Of a DNA stretch of 64,000 nt, positions 35,783 through 44,709 are shown piece by piece (the first letter of the stretch is position 1; each line of letters opens with the position of its first letter). The position numbers and the translations under genes were made by a program. Source of the DNA: an uncultured Cohaesibacter sp. Lineage in GTDB: Bacteria; Pseudomonadota; Alphaproteobacteria; Rhizobiales; Cohaesibacteraceae. Under the pieces are notes generated by a model. It was not told the origin of the DNA. It ran no database searches and saw only the letters and a program-made list of their open reading frames with translations. The DNA lies in the NCBI RefSeq assembly GCF_963664735.1, contig NZ_OY761553.1, positions 1,069,303-1,133,302 of the forward strand. The letters are read 5' to 3'.

Positions 35783-36127
35783 TTATTTGTAAGCTGTTAC
35801 GAAAATTTCGATCAGGGTGTCGCCGCCCAAATCCGGTGAGCAGAGCGTTGCGCGCGCTGGCAGGTGCTCCTGGTCAAACCATTCTCCCCAGACCTCGCTC
35901 ATGCCCGCTTTCAAATCGAGACTTGCCAGATAGATGGTTGCGAACAGAACTTTGGTTTTGTCTGATCCGGCAACCTTCAGGTAGCCTTCCATCTTTTCGA
36001 GGGTTTCCAGCGTTTGCCCTTTGATATCCTTGCTGGTATCATCGCATGCAGTACCGCCGACAAAGACCAAACCATCTTTTTCAACGACACGATGCAACAC
36101 AGGGGTAGGAAGATATCTATTTACCAT
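35783..36127 (-). CDS. RidA-family (YjgF/YER057c/UK114) enamine/imine deaminase-like protein
   Basis: A 114-residue RidA-fold protein. ATG 36127 (MVNRYLPTPVLHR) is preceded by AAGGAAA; the longer open frame adds 29 residues unlike the family. Arg92 in PARATLCSP occupies the place of the carboxylate-binding arginine of active RidA, so deaminase-type activity on imines or a related hydrolysis is plausible. It lies between a Gfo/Idh dehydrogenase and a transketolase in a sugar operon, where it may remove a reactive enamine/imine formed from an amino sugar, or may act on a ring-opened intermediate. The function is inferred. Confidence 0.85.
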   Translation of the reverse strand: MVNRYLPTPVLHRVVEKDGLVFVGGTACDDTSKDIKGQTLETLEKMEGYLKVAGSDKTKVLFATIYLASLDLKAGMSEVWGEWFDQEHLPARATLCSPDLGGDTLIEIFVTAYK

Positions 36128-36213
36128 GGTGTGTTTCCTTTCCTTGTTTGTAGGGGAATTGTCGCAATGCTTGTGGAAGGGCGCGGCAATTCCCTTTGAT
36201 CCTTTCGGCTCCA

Positions 36214-37230
36214 TTACTTTTGTTTCATGAATTCTCGCTCGACCAGAGCGGTCATACGTTCGAGTGACGCCATTGCAGTAACGCCATCGCGAATTTGTGG
36301 TGCCGAGGTTTGCTCGCCTCTGAAGGCGGCGGCTGCGTCGGCGATAATGGCTGCATATCCCTTATGATCTTCGTTTGCTGCCGCCGTGAAATTGGGCTCC
36401 CAACAAAGAGTATCAACGTCGGAACTCAGCGTTGCTTGCTTGTCCTCAGCCTTGAATGGTGGGTGACGGAAATATTTGACATGAATGATGTTCTGGATTT
36501 CTATCCGGCGATGATCACCCATGATGACCATGCTTTCGGTTGGCGTGCCGCGGGATTGCGTCGTTCCCATGGCGACAGTCCCGATCGAGCCATTTTCACA
36601 TTCAAATCCGAGATGGATGAGAATATGTCCCGGCTCCGAAACATTCACCCGAACTGACAGATCGGCGAATGGAGAGCCAATCATCCATGGCAGCAAGTCC
36701 ATATAGTGAACACAATGATGCAGATAGAAGCTCGTATAGTCCGGCTTTCCGGAAAAATAGGCCGGTTCGTTCATGTAATAGCCGCTCAGGCCCATGATTG
36801 GTCCGAACTCGCCACCCCTTAAGATGTTTTTGGCAATGCGGTTGCCCGTCGAATAGCGTTTCATGAACCCCACGACGACCGGTAGTTGCGCCTTTGCGGC
36901 TGCATCTGCAATTTCTTCGGCGCTTCTGAGATCTTTTGCCGGTGGTTTTTCAATGAATACCGGAAGCCCCTTGGCAAGAGCAGCCAGAGCGGCATCATGA
37001 TGTATCTCAGGCCCGACGGCCATTCCGATTGCATCAAGTCCCTTGTGGTTGATCAGATCACGCAGATCCGTATAGGAAGCGTCTGCGCCATAATGCCAAG
37101 CAGCTCGGGAGGCTGCCTTCTCACTCAGATCGCAAACCGCAGCGATATGAAGATCGTTTCGGGCCAATTGCGGCATCAGCATTTGTGAGGCATGTCGGCC
37201 GCAACCGATCCAGCCGATATTGAGGGTCAT
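36214..37230 (-). CDS. Gfo/Idh/MocA-family NAD(P)-dependent oxidoreductase
   Basis: A 338-residue dehydrogenase with the N-terminal Rossmann fold (WIGCGRHASQM, 7-17), the EKP motif in FIEKPPAKDL that carries the conserved lysine near the nicotinamide, and the C-terminal substrate domain with LHHCVHYMDLLPWMIG, where a His-Asp pair is expected. These enzymes oxidise sugars, inositols or glycosides. Its ATG overlaps the stop of the upstream isomerase by 4 nt (ATGA), so the two are translated together and probably act in sequence. Confidence 0.92.
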   Translation of the reverse strand: MTLNIGWIGCGRHASQMLMPQLARNDLHIAAVCDLSEKAASRAAWHYGADASYTDLRDLINHKGLDAIGMAVGPEIHHDAALAALAKGLPVFIEKPPAKDLRSAEEIADAAAKAQLPVVVGFMKRYSTGNRIAKNILRGGEFGPIMGLSGYYMNEPAYFSGKPDYTSFYLHHCVHYMDLLPWMIGSPFADLSVRVNVSEPGHILIHLGFECENGSIGTVAMGTTQSRGTPTESMVIMGDHRRIEIQNIIHVKYFRHPPFKAEDKQATLSSDVDTLCWEPNFTAAANEDHKGYAAIIADAAAAFRGEQTSAPQIRDGVTAMASLERMTALVEREFMKQK

Positions 37231-38114
37231 CGTTCAAACTCCGCCATGAAATTGCATGCTCGTATGAACTCGACGGCGGAGCGTAGTTTTTCGCTTTCGT
37301 CTTCGCAGGGAGCTCTCCATTGCGCGATGGGCAGGCCTATCCGGTCATCATTCCGGCGGAATGGTTCAAGCGTAATCGGACCTTCGTAGTTTATGTCCCT
37401 GAGGGCTTTCATGATCTGCGGCCAATCCATGTTTCCCGTTCCCGGAAAGCCTCTGTGATTTTCATTTCCTTGGAAATAAACCAATCTATCAGCCGCCATT
37501 CTGATGGCGTCATAAATGGAGCGTTCTTCGATATTGGCGTGATAGGTATCAAACAACAGCCCAAGCGACGGATGATCAACGGTCTCGATGACCCGCATGG
37601 CTTGGGAAACCGTTGAAATAACGTCAGTCTCGTAACGATTGAGAGGTTCGAGAGCGAGCAGGCAATCAGCGTCTTTTGCCTGGAGGGACAATTTGGACAA
37701 AGCCTCGATCACCCGCTCCTCTCTAGCTTTCATTTCCTTTTCAGCAACTGGCGCTGGCGCCCGCCCTGCAAACACCATTGGAGCGCCGTAGAGTGGACCA
37801 CCTACAGAATATGCTCCAACCTCATGGGCCAGATCGATGCAATATTTCAAATAGTCCGCGCCCGCTTGCCGGATCGCCGGGTTCTCATCCGAGATGGACC
37901 GTGACAGAGACACTCTGGCGGCAAGGGCAATGGAAAGATCAGCCTCTTCCAGCGCTTCTTTGATATCACGGGTCTTCAGGTCTTCCTCCGGTTCTGGGAC
38001 CAACAGTTCCACCAAATCGAACCCGAGATCTTTCATCTTGGCAAAGAGTGTCAGATGCTCCGTCTTGAAAGGGCGAGCAAACTGCATCGAGATTATGCCT
38101 ATAGGATTGTTCAT
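37227..38114 (-). CDS. Sugar phosphate isomerase/epimerase-like TIM-barrel protein
   Basis: A 295-residue protein of the xylose-isomerase-like TIM barrel superfamily (AP endonuclease 2 fold). Metal-ligand-like acids are seen in LALEPLNRYETD, LLFDTYHANIEE, YFQGNENHRGFPG and ITLEPFR, the order found in tagatose 3-epimerase and IolE/IolI-like enzymes. GGAGG precedes the ATG. It overlaps the dehydrogenase gene and follows the transporter permease gene by 27 nt. The exact isomerisation is unknown; the D-tagatose/D-psicose epimerase-like EP-LNRYE motif makes a ketose epimerase a reasonable guess. Confidence 0.88.
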   Translation of the reverse strand: MNNPIGIISMQFARPFKTEHLTLFAKMKDLGFDLVELLVPEPEEDLKTRDIKEALEEADLSIALAARVSLSRSISDENPAIRQAGADYLKYCIDLAHEVGAYSVGGPLYGAPMVFAGRAPAPVAEKEMKAREERVIEALSKLSLQAKDADCLLALEPLNRYETDVISTVSQAMRVIETVDHPSLGLLFDTYHANIEERSIYDAIRMAADRLVYFQGNENHRGFPGTGNMDWPQIMKALRDINYEGPITLEPFRRNDDRIGLPIAQWRAPCEDESEKLRSAVEFIRACNFMAEFER

Positions 38115-38141
38115 AGACGTGCCTCCAAAGGACCTAAAGCC

Positions 38142-38972
38142 CTACCCTTTCACCGCACCTTGGGTCATGCCGCTGATCAAACGCTTTTGAACGATCAGGA
38201 ACAGGACTGTTGCTGGCAGGGCTCCAACGATACCGCCCGAGGTCAATAGCCCCCATTGCACCTCGTATTCACCGATAAGTGTCTGAATGGCCACAGTGAT
38301 CGGGCGTACATTCGATCCGCCTAGAGACAGCGCATAGAGATACTCGTTCCACGCGGTAATGAAGATATAAATGCCGGTTGCAACGATGCCAGGCATACAA
38401 AGGGGCAAGACAACCCTGCGCAGAGCGCCAAGGCGCGTGCAGCCGTCTGTCATGGCTGCTTCATCAAGGGATTTGGGTATGCCATTAATATAGCTGGTCA
38501 TCATCCAGACCGAAAACGGAATAGCTACCGTCGAGTTGGCAATGATCAGCGCCAAATGCGAATCCAGCAAGCCGAGCACGCGCATCAACACGAACAAAGG
38601 CAAGATGAGCAGAACGATCGGAAACATGTTGATGATCAGAAACTGTGTCAGCAGGTATTTTTTGCCGAAAAAATTGAAGCGCGAAAATGAATAGGCAGCT
38701 GTAACGCTGAGCGTCAATCCGACAACAACAGTACCTGCAGCAACGATGAAAGACGTAATCATATTGTCCAGGAATCCGACGGTGCTGAACAATCGAATAT
38801 AGTTATCGAATGTCGCACCAATCAGACTCGGGCCTTGGGTGAACAGCTTGTCTTCCTCGGTCAATGAGGTCAGCATCATCCAGATGTAAGGCCCCAAAGT
38901 GAAGAGGAGGATGACAACCATCGGCAGATCGACGGTCAGAATACGGCGTGTTTTGCTTCTGCGTTTGATCAT
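38142..38972 (-). CDS. Sugar ABC transporter permease (MalG/carbohydrate uptake-1 family)
   Basis: A 276-residue permease with six membrane segments and the EAA loop IPKSLDEAAMTDGCTRLGAL, which contacts the ATPase. Its ATG overlaps the stop of the MalF-like permease by 4 nt. It forms the transmembrane channel together with that protein. Confidence 0.94.
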   Translation of the reverse strand: MIKRRSKTRRILTVDLPMVVILLFTLGPYIWMMLTSLTEEDKLFTQGPSLIGATFDNYIRLFSTVGFLDNMITSFIVAAGTVVVGLTLSVTAAYSFSRFNFFGKKYLLTQFLIINMFPIVLLILPLFVLMRVLGLLDSHLALIIANSTVAIPFSVWMMTSYINGIPKSLDEAAMTDGCTRLGALRRVVLPLCMPGIVATGIYIFITAWNEYLYALSLGGSNVRPITVAIQTLIGEYEVQWGLLTSGGIVGALPATVLFLIVQKRLISGMTQGAVKG

Positions 38973-39883
38973 TGGTCCGCTCCTTTGCCCAGTTTGCGCA
39001 GATATATGACAACGATGCCCAGAAGCATGATTGTGAAGAGAACTGCGAGTGAAGAGCCGTAACCGAAGTCCAGATTGGTACGCGCTTTCACAAAGGCGTA
39101 GAGTGGCAATGTGTAGGTCGAATAGCCCGGACCACCGCCGGTCATCACGTAGATGACATCAATCGAGTTGGCTACCCAGATGGTTCTGAGCAAAACAGCG
39201 GTAACAAGAACCCCGGAAATACCGGGCAAAGTGATGTGCCAGAACTGGCGCCATTTACTCGCCCCATCTATGGAGGCCGCCTCATAATAGCTTTGCGGGA
39301 TCGACTGCAATCCTGCCAGTATCATTACGGCGAAGAACGGAAATCCCTGCCAGGTAAGCGTGAGTATGATTGCATAAAGCGCGGTATCAGGATCGGCCAG
39401 CCATGGCACAGATTCACTGATGATATGCATGCGAAGCAGGAAATCATTGAGGATGCCGTAGTTTGAATCATAAATCCAAACCCACATCAGCCCGATAACC
39501 ACAGATGGAAGCGCCCAAGGAATAATAATGAGGGCTCGTGCCAGTGGCCGCCATGGAAAATCCTGATTTAACAACAATGCAGTAACAATACCCAGCAGCA
39601 ACTGACTGGGCACAGTAATCCCTATCCAAATCACTGTGTGTTTGAGCGAAATCCAGAAAACTTCATCGTTAAATGCAGCAAAGAAATTCATTAATCCAAC
39701 AAAACTGATCGCATTTGGTTTCCATAGAATATAGTCATGCAGGCTCATCCAGGCAGCTTGCAGCATGGGGAAAAAAACGATTGCCAAAGTCACGATTACG
39801 GCAGGCGATAATAGCGCATAAGGCAATACGCGTTTAGCGAGCGCCGCGCGGCTGGTTGGCCACTCAGATGCAGTCATGGTCAT
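38969..39883 (-). CDS. Sugar ABC transporter permease (MalF family)
   Basis: A 304-residue permease. The first segment follows LAKRVLPYALLSPA; the EAA loop reads IPQSYYEAASIDGASKWRQF and the end LRKLGKGADQ. Its partner MalG-type gene overlaps by 4 nt. The upstream binding-protein gene is 140 nt away, with a hairpin in the gap. Confidence 0.94.
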   Translation of the reverse strand: MTMTASEWPTSRAALAKRVLPYALLSPAVIVTLAIVFFPMLQAAWMSLHDYILWKPNAISFVGLMNFFAAFNDEVFWISLKHTVIWIGITVPSQLLLGIVTALLLNQDFPWRPLARALIIIPWALPSVVIGLMWVWIYDSNYGILNDFLLRMHIISESVPWLADPDTALYAIILTLTWQGFPFFAVMILAGLQSIPQSYYEAASIDGASKWRQFWHITLPGISGVLVTAVLLRTIWVANSIDVIYVMTGGGPGYSTYTLPLYAFVKARTNLDFGYGSSLAVLFTIMLLGIVVIYLRKLGKGADQ

Positions 39884-39976
39884 AGTCTTTTCACCGGAGA
39901 AAAGCCGGTGTCCTATGTGCCGCCATCGGCATATGGAAACTCATATGCGACAGCGCAGAACCGGTGTCAGGGGGAA

Positions 39977-40004
39977 GGTTCGGCCGATCCTTGCCGACCG
40001 AACC
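39977..40004 (-). promoter_or_regulatory. Hairpin between sugar binding-protein and permease genes
   Basis: GGTTCGG (39977-39983) pairs with CCGAACC (39998-40004) around a 14-nt loop, 20 nt after the binding-protein stop. No T run follows. Same position relative to its operon as the hairpin in the peptide transporter locus. Confidence 0.5.
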
Positions 40005-40023
40005 ACGTTCATCCTCTCAAGGA

Positions 40024-41244
40024 TTACTTGTTGAACAGAGCGTCTATTTTCTCGTTCATTTTCTTGGCCGTGATTTCACCTGTCAGCGCACGTTGCATGT
40101 TGACTGGCCATTCCGTATTAACGAAATCAGACGTTTCTGGCCGGTTTGGCAACATATGAGCAAATGGCAAAGATGCGATGGTTGCATCGACAAAGCGTTT
40201 TGGATGCAGTGTCCAGTTTGCCGAGTCCGATTTTGTAACTGGCAATTGGCCAGTAGACTCGTTGAACTCCTTGTTGTTGCCTTCGGAAGAAAGGAAGGCA
40301 ATCCATTTCCAGGCAGCATCCTTGTTTTTGGCCGATGAGAACACAGCTGTTGACTCATCACCGAAAGAAGTCCAGCGCCCGCCACCACATTCAGGCACGG
40401 TTGTTGCCGAGACTTTATCACCGAGAGCGGCAACCATGTCATTGGCAGATCCGATATGGTGAATGGTCATGGCGGTGGTGCCAGCCTTGAAGGCGCCGGT
40501 CACTTCCTTGAAGCCATCGTTTGGTGCGGATGGCGGGAAGACCTTGTCTTTCTGGAACAGATCGACAACAAACTGAGTGCCAGCCACGCCGGCATCACTG
40601 GTCAGGCCACCCTTGTCAAAGCTTACGCCTTCACGAGAAAGAACGAGGCTGCCCCAATGGTCATGACCGCCCTTGCCACCACGGAAACCGAAACCATAAA
40701 CATCTTTGCGACCATCATTATTGGTGTCACGGGTCAGTTTGATAGCAGCGTTGCGGAAGTCATCGCAGGTTTTGGGCGGTTCCAGTCCCAATTCCTTGAA
40801 CATATCTGCGCGATAGTAGAGATAAAGGACAACATATTGAACTGGCAGGTAATATTGTTTGCCATCAGGGCCTTTAGTCAAATCAAATAGATTTTCCTGA
40901 ATATCGGAAGCGCCGTCCCATGCAGCAATGCGGTCATCCAGTGGTTCCAATGCCCCCATTTCCACCAAACGTGGCTGAGCATGCATTTTTACCATTGCAG
41001 CATCCGGAGCACTGCCCGCGATGATGGAGGTATAGAGGTTGTCGTAATAACTATTCCAAGGGATGTTTTCGGCATCGATTTTGATGCCCGGATTTTTTGC
41101 TTCGAACTTTTGAACCAGATCAGACATCGGATTGTCTGCATTGTCGAAGTGATACCAGAATTTTACAGTATCTTCAGCATTTGCAGCCGAGCCGCAAACG
41201 AACATGGCCGCAGCGAGCGCTGCGACTGATAGTGTCTTTTTCAT
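40024..41244 (-). CDS. Sugar ABC transporter solute-binding protein (SBP family 1)
   Basis: A 406-residue periplasmic binding protein of the UgpB/MalE-like cluster. ATG 41244 has GGAGGAGA directly upstream and begins a clear signal peptide (MKKTLSVAALAAAMF, cleavage after ANA); the frame is open 12 codons further but those do not fit. The mature protein begins EDTVKFWYHFDNADNP. It is the first gene of the sugar operon. The transported sugar cannot be read from the sequence; isomerase, dehydrogenase, transketolase and epimerase downstream suggest a monosaccharide or glycoside not handled by the standard routes. Confidence 0.92.
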   Translation of the reverse strand: MKKTLSVAALAAAMFVCGSAANAEDTVKFWYHFDNADNPMSDLVQKFEAKNPGIKIDAENIPWNSYYDNLYTSIIAGSAPDAAMVKMHAQPRLVEMGALEPLDDRIAAWDGASDIQENLFDLTKGPDGKQYYLPVQYVVLYLYYRADMFKELGLEPPKTCDDFRNAAIKLTRDTNNDGRKDVYGFGFRGGKGGHDHWGSLVLSREGVSFDKGGLTSDAGVAGTQFVVDLFQKDKVFPPSAPNDGFKEVTGAFKAGTTAMTIHHIGSANDMVAALGDKVSATTVPECGGGRWTSFGDESTAVFSSAKNKDAAWKWIAFLSSEGNNKEFNESTGQLPVTKSDSANWTLHPKRFVDATIASLPFAHMLPNRPETSDFVNTEWPVNMQRALTGEITAKKMNEKIDALFNK

Positions 41245-41412
41245 CTTCTCCTCCGCTAATTGCCGTTCTCCCAACGGCAAAGTGGTTTCCTCGTTACCCG
41301 AAATTTCACATTGGGAAACCTCCCGCTTCCCGTGAGCCGTTCAGGCATCGGCAATCCGTCTCTCAACCTTGAAACCGGGCCAGATATTACGAGCACCCCT
41401 GCTCCACCCAGC

Positions 41413-41442
41413 TTGAACACATTCCTCCAAGTCCGTGTTCAA
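41413..41442. promoter_or_regulatory. Inverted repeat between the GntR gene and the sugar operon
   Basis: TTGAACAC (41413-41420) and GTGTTCAA (41435-41442) form a perfect 8-bp dyad with a 14-nt centre. On the plus strand a T run follows a few bases later. It could be an operator of the sugar operon, which starts at 41244, or a weak terminator; the data do not decide. Confidence 0.35.
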
Positions 41443-41458
41443 CAAGATTGTTTTTTCT

Positions 41459-42157
41459 TCACTCCTTCGTTTCTATTATGTCCGGCCCGAATTCGGCGAT
41501 CGTGGTAACGTGATGTGCAATGGCTGCTGTTGCCGCCTTGGCATCCCCTTCAGAAAGCGCATCCAGAATGGCCTCATGGCGGACGGCTGTTTCATAAAGA
41601 TCTCGATATGTGCCTGAATTCAGAATCTTGAACCGGTGGTTATGGATAAGACAACGCCGCAGCACCGGTCTCACACTCGGCAGATCAGCAGCATCAAACA
41701 GGTTCAGATGAAATGCCCGGTCATAAAGCGTAACCTGATAGACATCATCCTGCAGAGCCGCCTCTTTCATCAATTCGATCGTGGTGATCAGTTCATTCTT
41801 CAGCAGTGCACCAAAACGGCGCAATACGCGAGCCATGCCGCGAGCCTCAATATCGCGTCGAATTCTAATCAATTCATGAGCATCATCGGCGCGCGCATCA
41901 GCCACAAAGGACCCTCGATGGGACCGTCTTTCCACCAGCCCATCATTGCTTAAAGCGATCAACGCCTCTCTCACCGTGCTTTGGCTACAGGCGAAACGCT
42001 CTGCAATATCCATCTCAACAATAGTGGACAAGGGAGGCAACACTCCCAGCATGATTTCGCGCTGAAGATCCTCATAGACCGTGGAGCTTCTTTTCACCGC
42101 GCGCTTGGGCGTTGCAATTGCCTCACTCTCGGATTTTTCGCGATTTCCGTTCGCCAT
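41459..42157 (-). CDS. GntR-family regulator (FadR subfamily, FCD domain)
   Basis: A 232-residue regulator: an N-terminal winged helix (about 25-90) with ERFACSQSTVREALIALSNDGLV and the wing RRSHRGSFV, then an all-helical FCD ligand domain with IRRDIEARG and metal-ligand-like His in FHLNLFD and RHEAILDAL. It lies between the sugar operon (same strand, about 214 nt downstream) and a divergent MalK-type ATPase gene, so it very likely controls both transcription units with a sugar acid or sugar phosphate as ligand. Confidence 0.92.
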   Translation of the reverse strand: MANGNREKSESEAIATPKRAVKRSSTVYEDLQREIMLGVLPPLSTIVEMDIAERFACSQSTVREALIALSNDGLVERRSHRGSFVADARADDAHELIRIRRDIEARGMARVLRRFGALLKNELITTIELMKEAALQDDVYQVTLYDRAFHLNLFDAADLPSVRPVLRRCLIHNHRFKILNSGTYRDLYETAVRHEAILDALSEGDAKAATAAIAHHVTTIAEFGPDIIETKE

Positions 42158-42186
42158 TTTATACCCAGTGCTTGCATCTCAATTTG

Positions 42187-42198
42187 ATTATCGATAAT
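42187..42198. promoter_or_regulatory. Perfect palindrome in the gntR-malK divergent region, candidate GntR operator
   Basis: ATTATCGATAAT is a perfect 12-bp palindrome, 30 bp upstream of the gntR start. A related ATCGATAT lies at 42212-42219. FadR-type GntR proteins bind short AT-rich dyads of this kind in their own control region. Confidence 0.5.
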
Positions 42199-42345
42199 AT
42201 AGCGATAATTAATCGATATGACAAGGAGGCATTTTTAGCCGATATTGATTATCCCCTCATCGGCAATCTTGTCGAACACCGGAACCTTTTCCAAAACGAA
42301 ATAGTCGGGATTTTTGACCCCGGCGCTGTCATCTGGGAGGATTTG

Positions 42346-43443
42346 ATGGCAAGTATAAAGCTAGAACGTCTCGTGAAGAATTACGGGATGTTTCGCGCAA
42401 TAAAGGGTATAGACCTTTCCATTGAGGACGGCGCATTCGTGACATTTGTCGGGCCATCGGGCTGTGGCAAATCAACTCTTTTACGCATGATTGCAGGACT
42501 TGAAGAGATCACGGATGGCATCCTCAAGATCGACGATCAGGAAGTAAATGATCTGGAACCCCGTGACCGTGATATCGCGATGGTATTTCAGGATTATGCT
42601 CTCTATCCTCACATGTCGGTTGCCGAAAATATCGGCTTCGGTCTCAAAATGCGGGGCATGGAAACCAGCGAAATTGAAAATCGGGTAAAAGACGCAGCTG
42701 ACATTTTACAGATTTCAGCCCTTCTTTCGCGCAAGCCCGGCCAGCTTTCAGGTGGCCAAAGACAACGTGTTGCCATGGGCCGAGCGATTGTTCGACGCCC
42801 GAAGGTCTATCTATTTGACGAACCGCTTTCCAACCTTGACGCCAAGTTGCGCGTTGACATGCGCACGCAAATCAAACGACTGCATCAACTCCTAAAAACC
42901 ACGACTATTTATGTTACCCACGATCAGGTCGAAGCCATGACCTTGGCGGATCATATCGTCATTCTCAAGGATGGTGTCATCATGCAGCAGGGTCGCCCTG
43001 TGAGCGTCTACAATCGCCCGATGAGCCGATTTGTCGGCGAATTTATCGGCTCGCCAAAAATGAACATTCTTTCTGCAACGGTTTCTCGCAACAATGACGC
43101 ACTGGTCTTGTTTGATGATGGTTTGAGTTTGGGTATTTCTGATTGCAATATGAACGAAGGCCAAAGGGTTGATGTTGGCTTCCGCCCAGAACATCTTGTT
43201 CCATGCTCCGAGCAGGAAGCGCAGATAACGGCTCGTGTTGATGTTCTGGAACCTCTGGGTTCTGACACGCACGCCATTTGTCTGGTAGGCAAGCAGGAAC
43301 TTACCGCTCGCCTCGACCCAAGCCTTGACCTAAATCCCGGCGATATCCTTTATCTTCGTACGGAGCCGGAGAAGATACATTTCTTTGATCCGGAAAGCGG
43401 ACTTCGTATTGAACTGGAAGCGACCCGGCAAATCGCCGCATAA
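42346..43443 (+). CDS. Sugar ABC transporter ATP-binding protein (MalK/UgpC family)
   Basis: A 365-residue ATPase with Walker A GPSGCGKST (36-44), Q-loop VFQDYALYPHM, signature LSGGQRQRVAMGRA, Walker B VYLFDEPLSNLDA, switch THDQ and a C-terminal TOBE/regulatory domain (FRPEHL). The true start is ATG 42346, behind GGGAGG at 5-nt spacing; a longer open frame runs back into the gntR region. It supplies the ATPase missing from the minus-strand sugar operon, from which it is separated by the regulator and read in the opposite direction. MalK-type ATPases can serve several transporters, which may explain the separate unit. Confidence 0.95.
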   Translation: MASIKLERLVKNYGMFRAIKGIDLSIEDGAFVTFVGPSGCGKSTLLRMIAGLEEITDGILKIDDQEVNDLEPRDRDIAMVFQDYALYPHMSVAENIGFGLKMRGMETSEIENRVKDAADILQISALLSRKPGQLSGGQRQRVAMGRAIVRRPKVYLFDEPLSNLDAKLRVDMRTQIKRLHQLLKTTTIYVTHDQVEAMTLADHIVILKDGVIMQQGRPVSVYNRPMSRFVGEFIGSPKMNILSATVSRNNDALVLFDDGLSLGISDCNMNEGQRVDVGFRPEHLVPCSEQEAQITARVDVLEPLGSDTHAICLVGKQELTARLDPSLDLNPGDILYLRTEPEKIHFFDPESGLRIELEATRQIAA

Positions 43444-43507
43444 ACAGCTCGGTAAGAATCATGTCCTGCTGAAAATAACTCGTCTTAATTGTTTGTCCCC
43501 CCAACTG

Positions 43508-43541
43508 AGGAATGGTTTGTTTTTCAAACCACTCCTTTTTC
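43508..43541 (+). terminator. Terminator between malK-type gene and convergent arsC
   Basis: A 12-bp stem (43508-43519 with 43525-43536; one A-C mismatch on the plus strand, G-U on the minus) with a T-rich loop and followed by a T run. It ends the ATPase transcript, 64 nt past its stop, and may also act on arsC from the other side. Confidence 0.75.
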
Positions 43542-43560
43542 TTTAGATCGATACGGTTTG

Positions 43561-43965
43561 TCAGGGAGCGACGACCTTTTCGCCATCTTCTTTAACGAAT
43601 TCAGTCCCGGAAGCCACATCGAGCAACGCAAACACAGCCTCGGAAGGTCGGCAAAGTTTCACCCCCTTTGGAGAACACACGATAGGACGATTGACCAAAA
43701 CCGGATGCTTCAACATCTCTTCAAGGATCTGCTCGTCAGTAACCGCAGCATCAAGCAAACCGAGTTCTTCTGCTGGAGATTTTGACGTTCTGAGAGCCTG
43801 TCTCGGCGTTAAGTCTGCGGCAGCGAACAGGGCCTGAAGCTGTGGCTTTGTCCAGCCCTCTTGCAGATAATTGATCACAATGGGCTCTTCGCCAGCAAGA
43901 CGGATGATCTCTAGCACATTGCGGGATGTACCACATTCAGGGTTATGGTGAATTACAATCGTCAT
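43561..43965 (-). CDS. arsC: Arsenate reductase (glutaredoxin-linked, ArsC)
   Basis: A 134-residue ArsC of the glutaredoxin-dependent R773 type. The catalytic cysteine is Cys11 in NPECGTSRN, with the downstream RPIVCSPKGVKLCRPSE region supplying the arginines that hold arsenate. It reduces As(V) to As(III). It begins 1 nt after the stop of the aquaglyceroporin gene, so both are coupled: arsenate is reduced in the cytoplasm and arsenite leaves through the channel. Confidence 0.94.
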   Translation of the reverse strand: MTIVIHHNPECGTSRNVLEIIRLAGEEPIVINYLQEGWTKPQLQALFAAADLTPRQALRTSKSPAEELGLLDAAVTDEQILEEMLKHPVLVNRPIVCSPKGVKLCRPSEAVFALLDVASGTEFVKEDGEKVVAP

Positions 43966-43966
43966 A

Positions 43967-44632
43967 TCAATTATTACCTTTCAATTGCCAATGGCAATAA
44001 TAAGAGGCTGCAAGGGCTCCCAGAATTTGAGCTGCGATGAATGCCAGGACGTTGGCAGGAGAAATACCAGCAAAAGTATTCGACAAAGCTCGAGCGATCG
44101 TCACGGCAGGATTGGCGAAGGAGGTTGATGCCGTGAACCAATAAGCAGCAGTGATATAAAGCCCTACGGCCATTGGAACAACAGCTTCTTTCGCCTTCAA
44201 TGTCATCAGGATAACAAACACAAGACCAAAACTGGCAACAGCTTCAGAAAACCATTGGTCTGGACCGGTCCTTAGTTTCGAAGAAACCTGAACCACAGGC
44301 AAAGCAAACATGACATGTGCTGTCCAAACGCCAATGAGCCCACCTGCAATTTGCGCAAGCACATAGCCCGCAGCAAGTCGTCCATCAAGTGTCTTTTTGA
44401 TAGAAAAGACGAGTGTCACGGCTGGATTGAAATGTGCGCCGGAAACCGGTCCCAGCATCGTAATAAGAACCACCAGAATGGCCCCGGTCGGAATCGTGTT
44501 GCCCAACAAGGCTATGGCAACATTTCCTCCGGCAAGGTTTTCTGCCATGATGCCGGACCCCACAACGACAGCCAGCAGAAAAGCTGTGCCGACAAACTCG
44601 GCGGCCAGTTTTTGTTGAACTGAATAGGTCAA
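43967..44632 (-). CDS. aqpS: Aquaglyceroporin-type channel (AqpS-like), arsenite exit
   Basis: A membrane channel of the MIP family with six segments and both half-helix motifs, FNPAVT and ANPAVT. The frame opens at a TTG (44647); a second TTG five codons later (44632) has GGAAAGAG at good spacing and is preferred, giving 221 residues. Directly followed by arsC. In Sinorhizobium meliloti the arsR-aqpS-arsC-arsH operon uses such a channel instead of the ArsB pump to let arsenite flow out; the present arrangement matches that type, but arsR and arsH are not adjacent. Confidence 0.9.
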   Translation of the reverse strand: MTYSVQQKLAAEFVGTAFLLAVVVGSGIMAENLAGGNVAIALLGNTIPTGAILVVLITMLGPVSGAHFNPAVTLVFSIKKTLDGRLAAGYVLAQIAGGLIGVWTAHVMFALPVVQVSSKLRTGPDQWFSEAVASFGLVFVILMTLKAKEAVVPMAVGLYITAAYWFTASTSFANPAVTIARALSNTFAGISPANVLAFIAAQILGALAASYYCHWQLKGNN

Positions 44633-44709
44633 TTTTTCTCTTTCCAAAATTGAGAAAGCCAGTCTGACAAGCCTCGCCGGAAAACTGGCGAGCGCCCGTT
44701 CATCTACTT

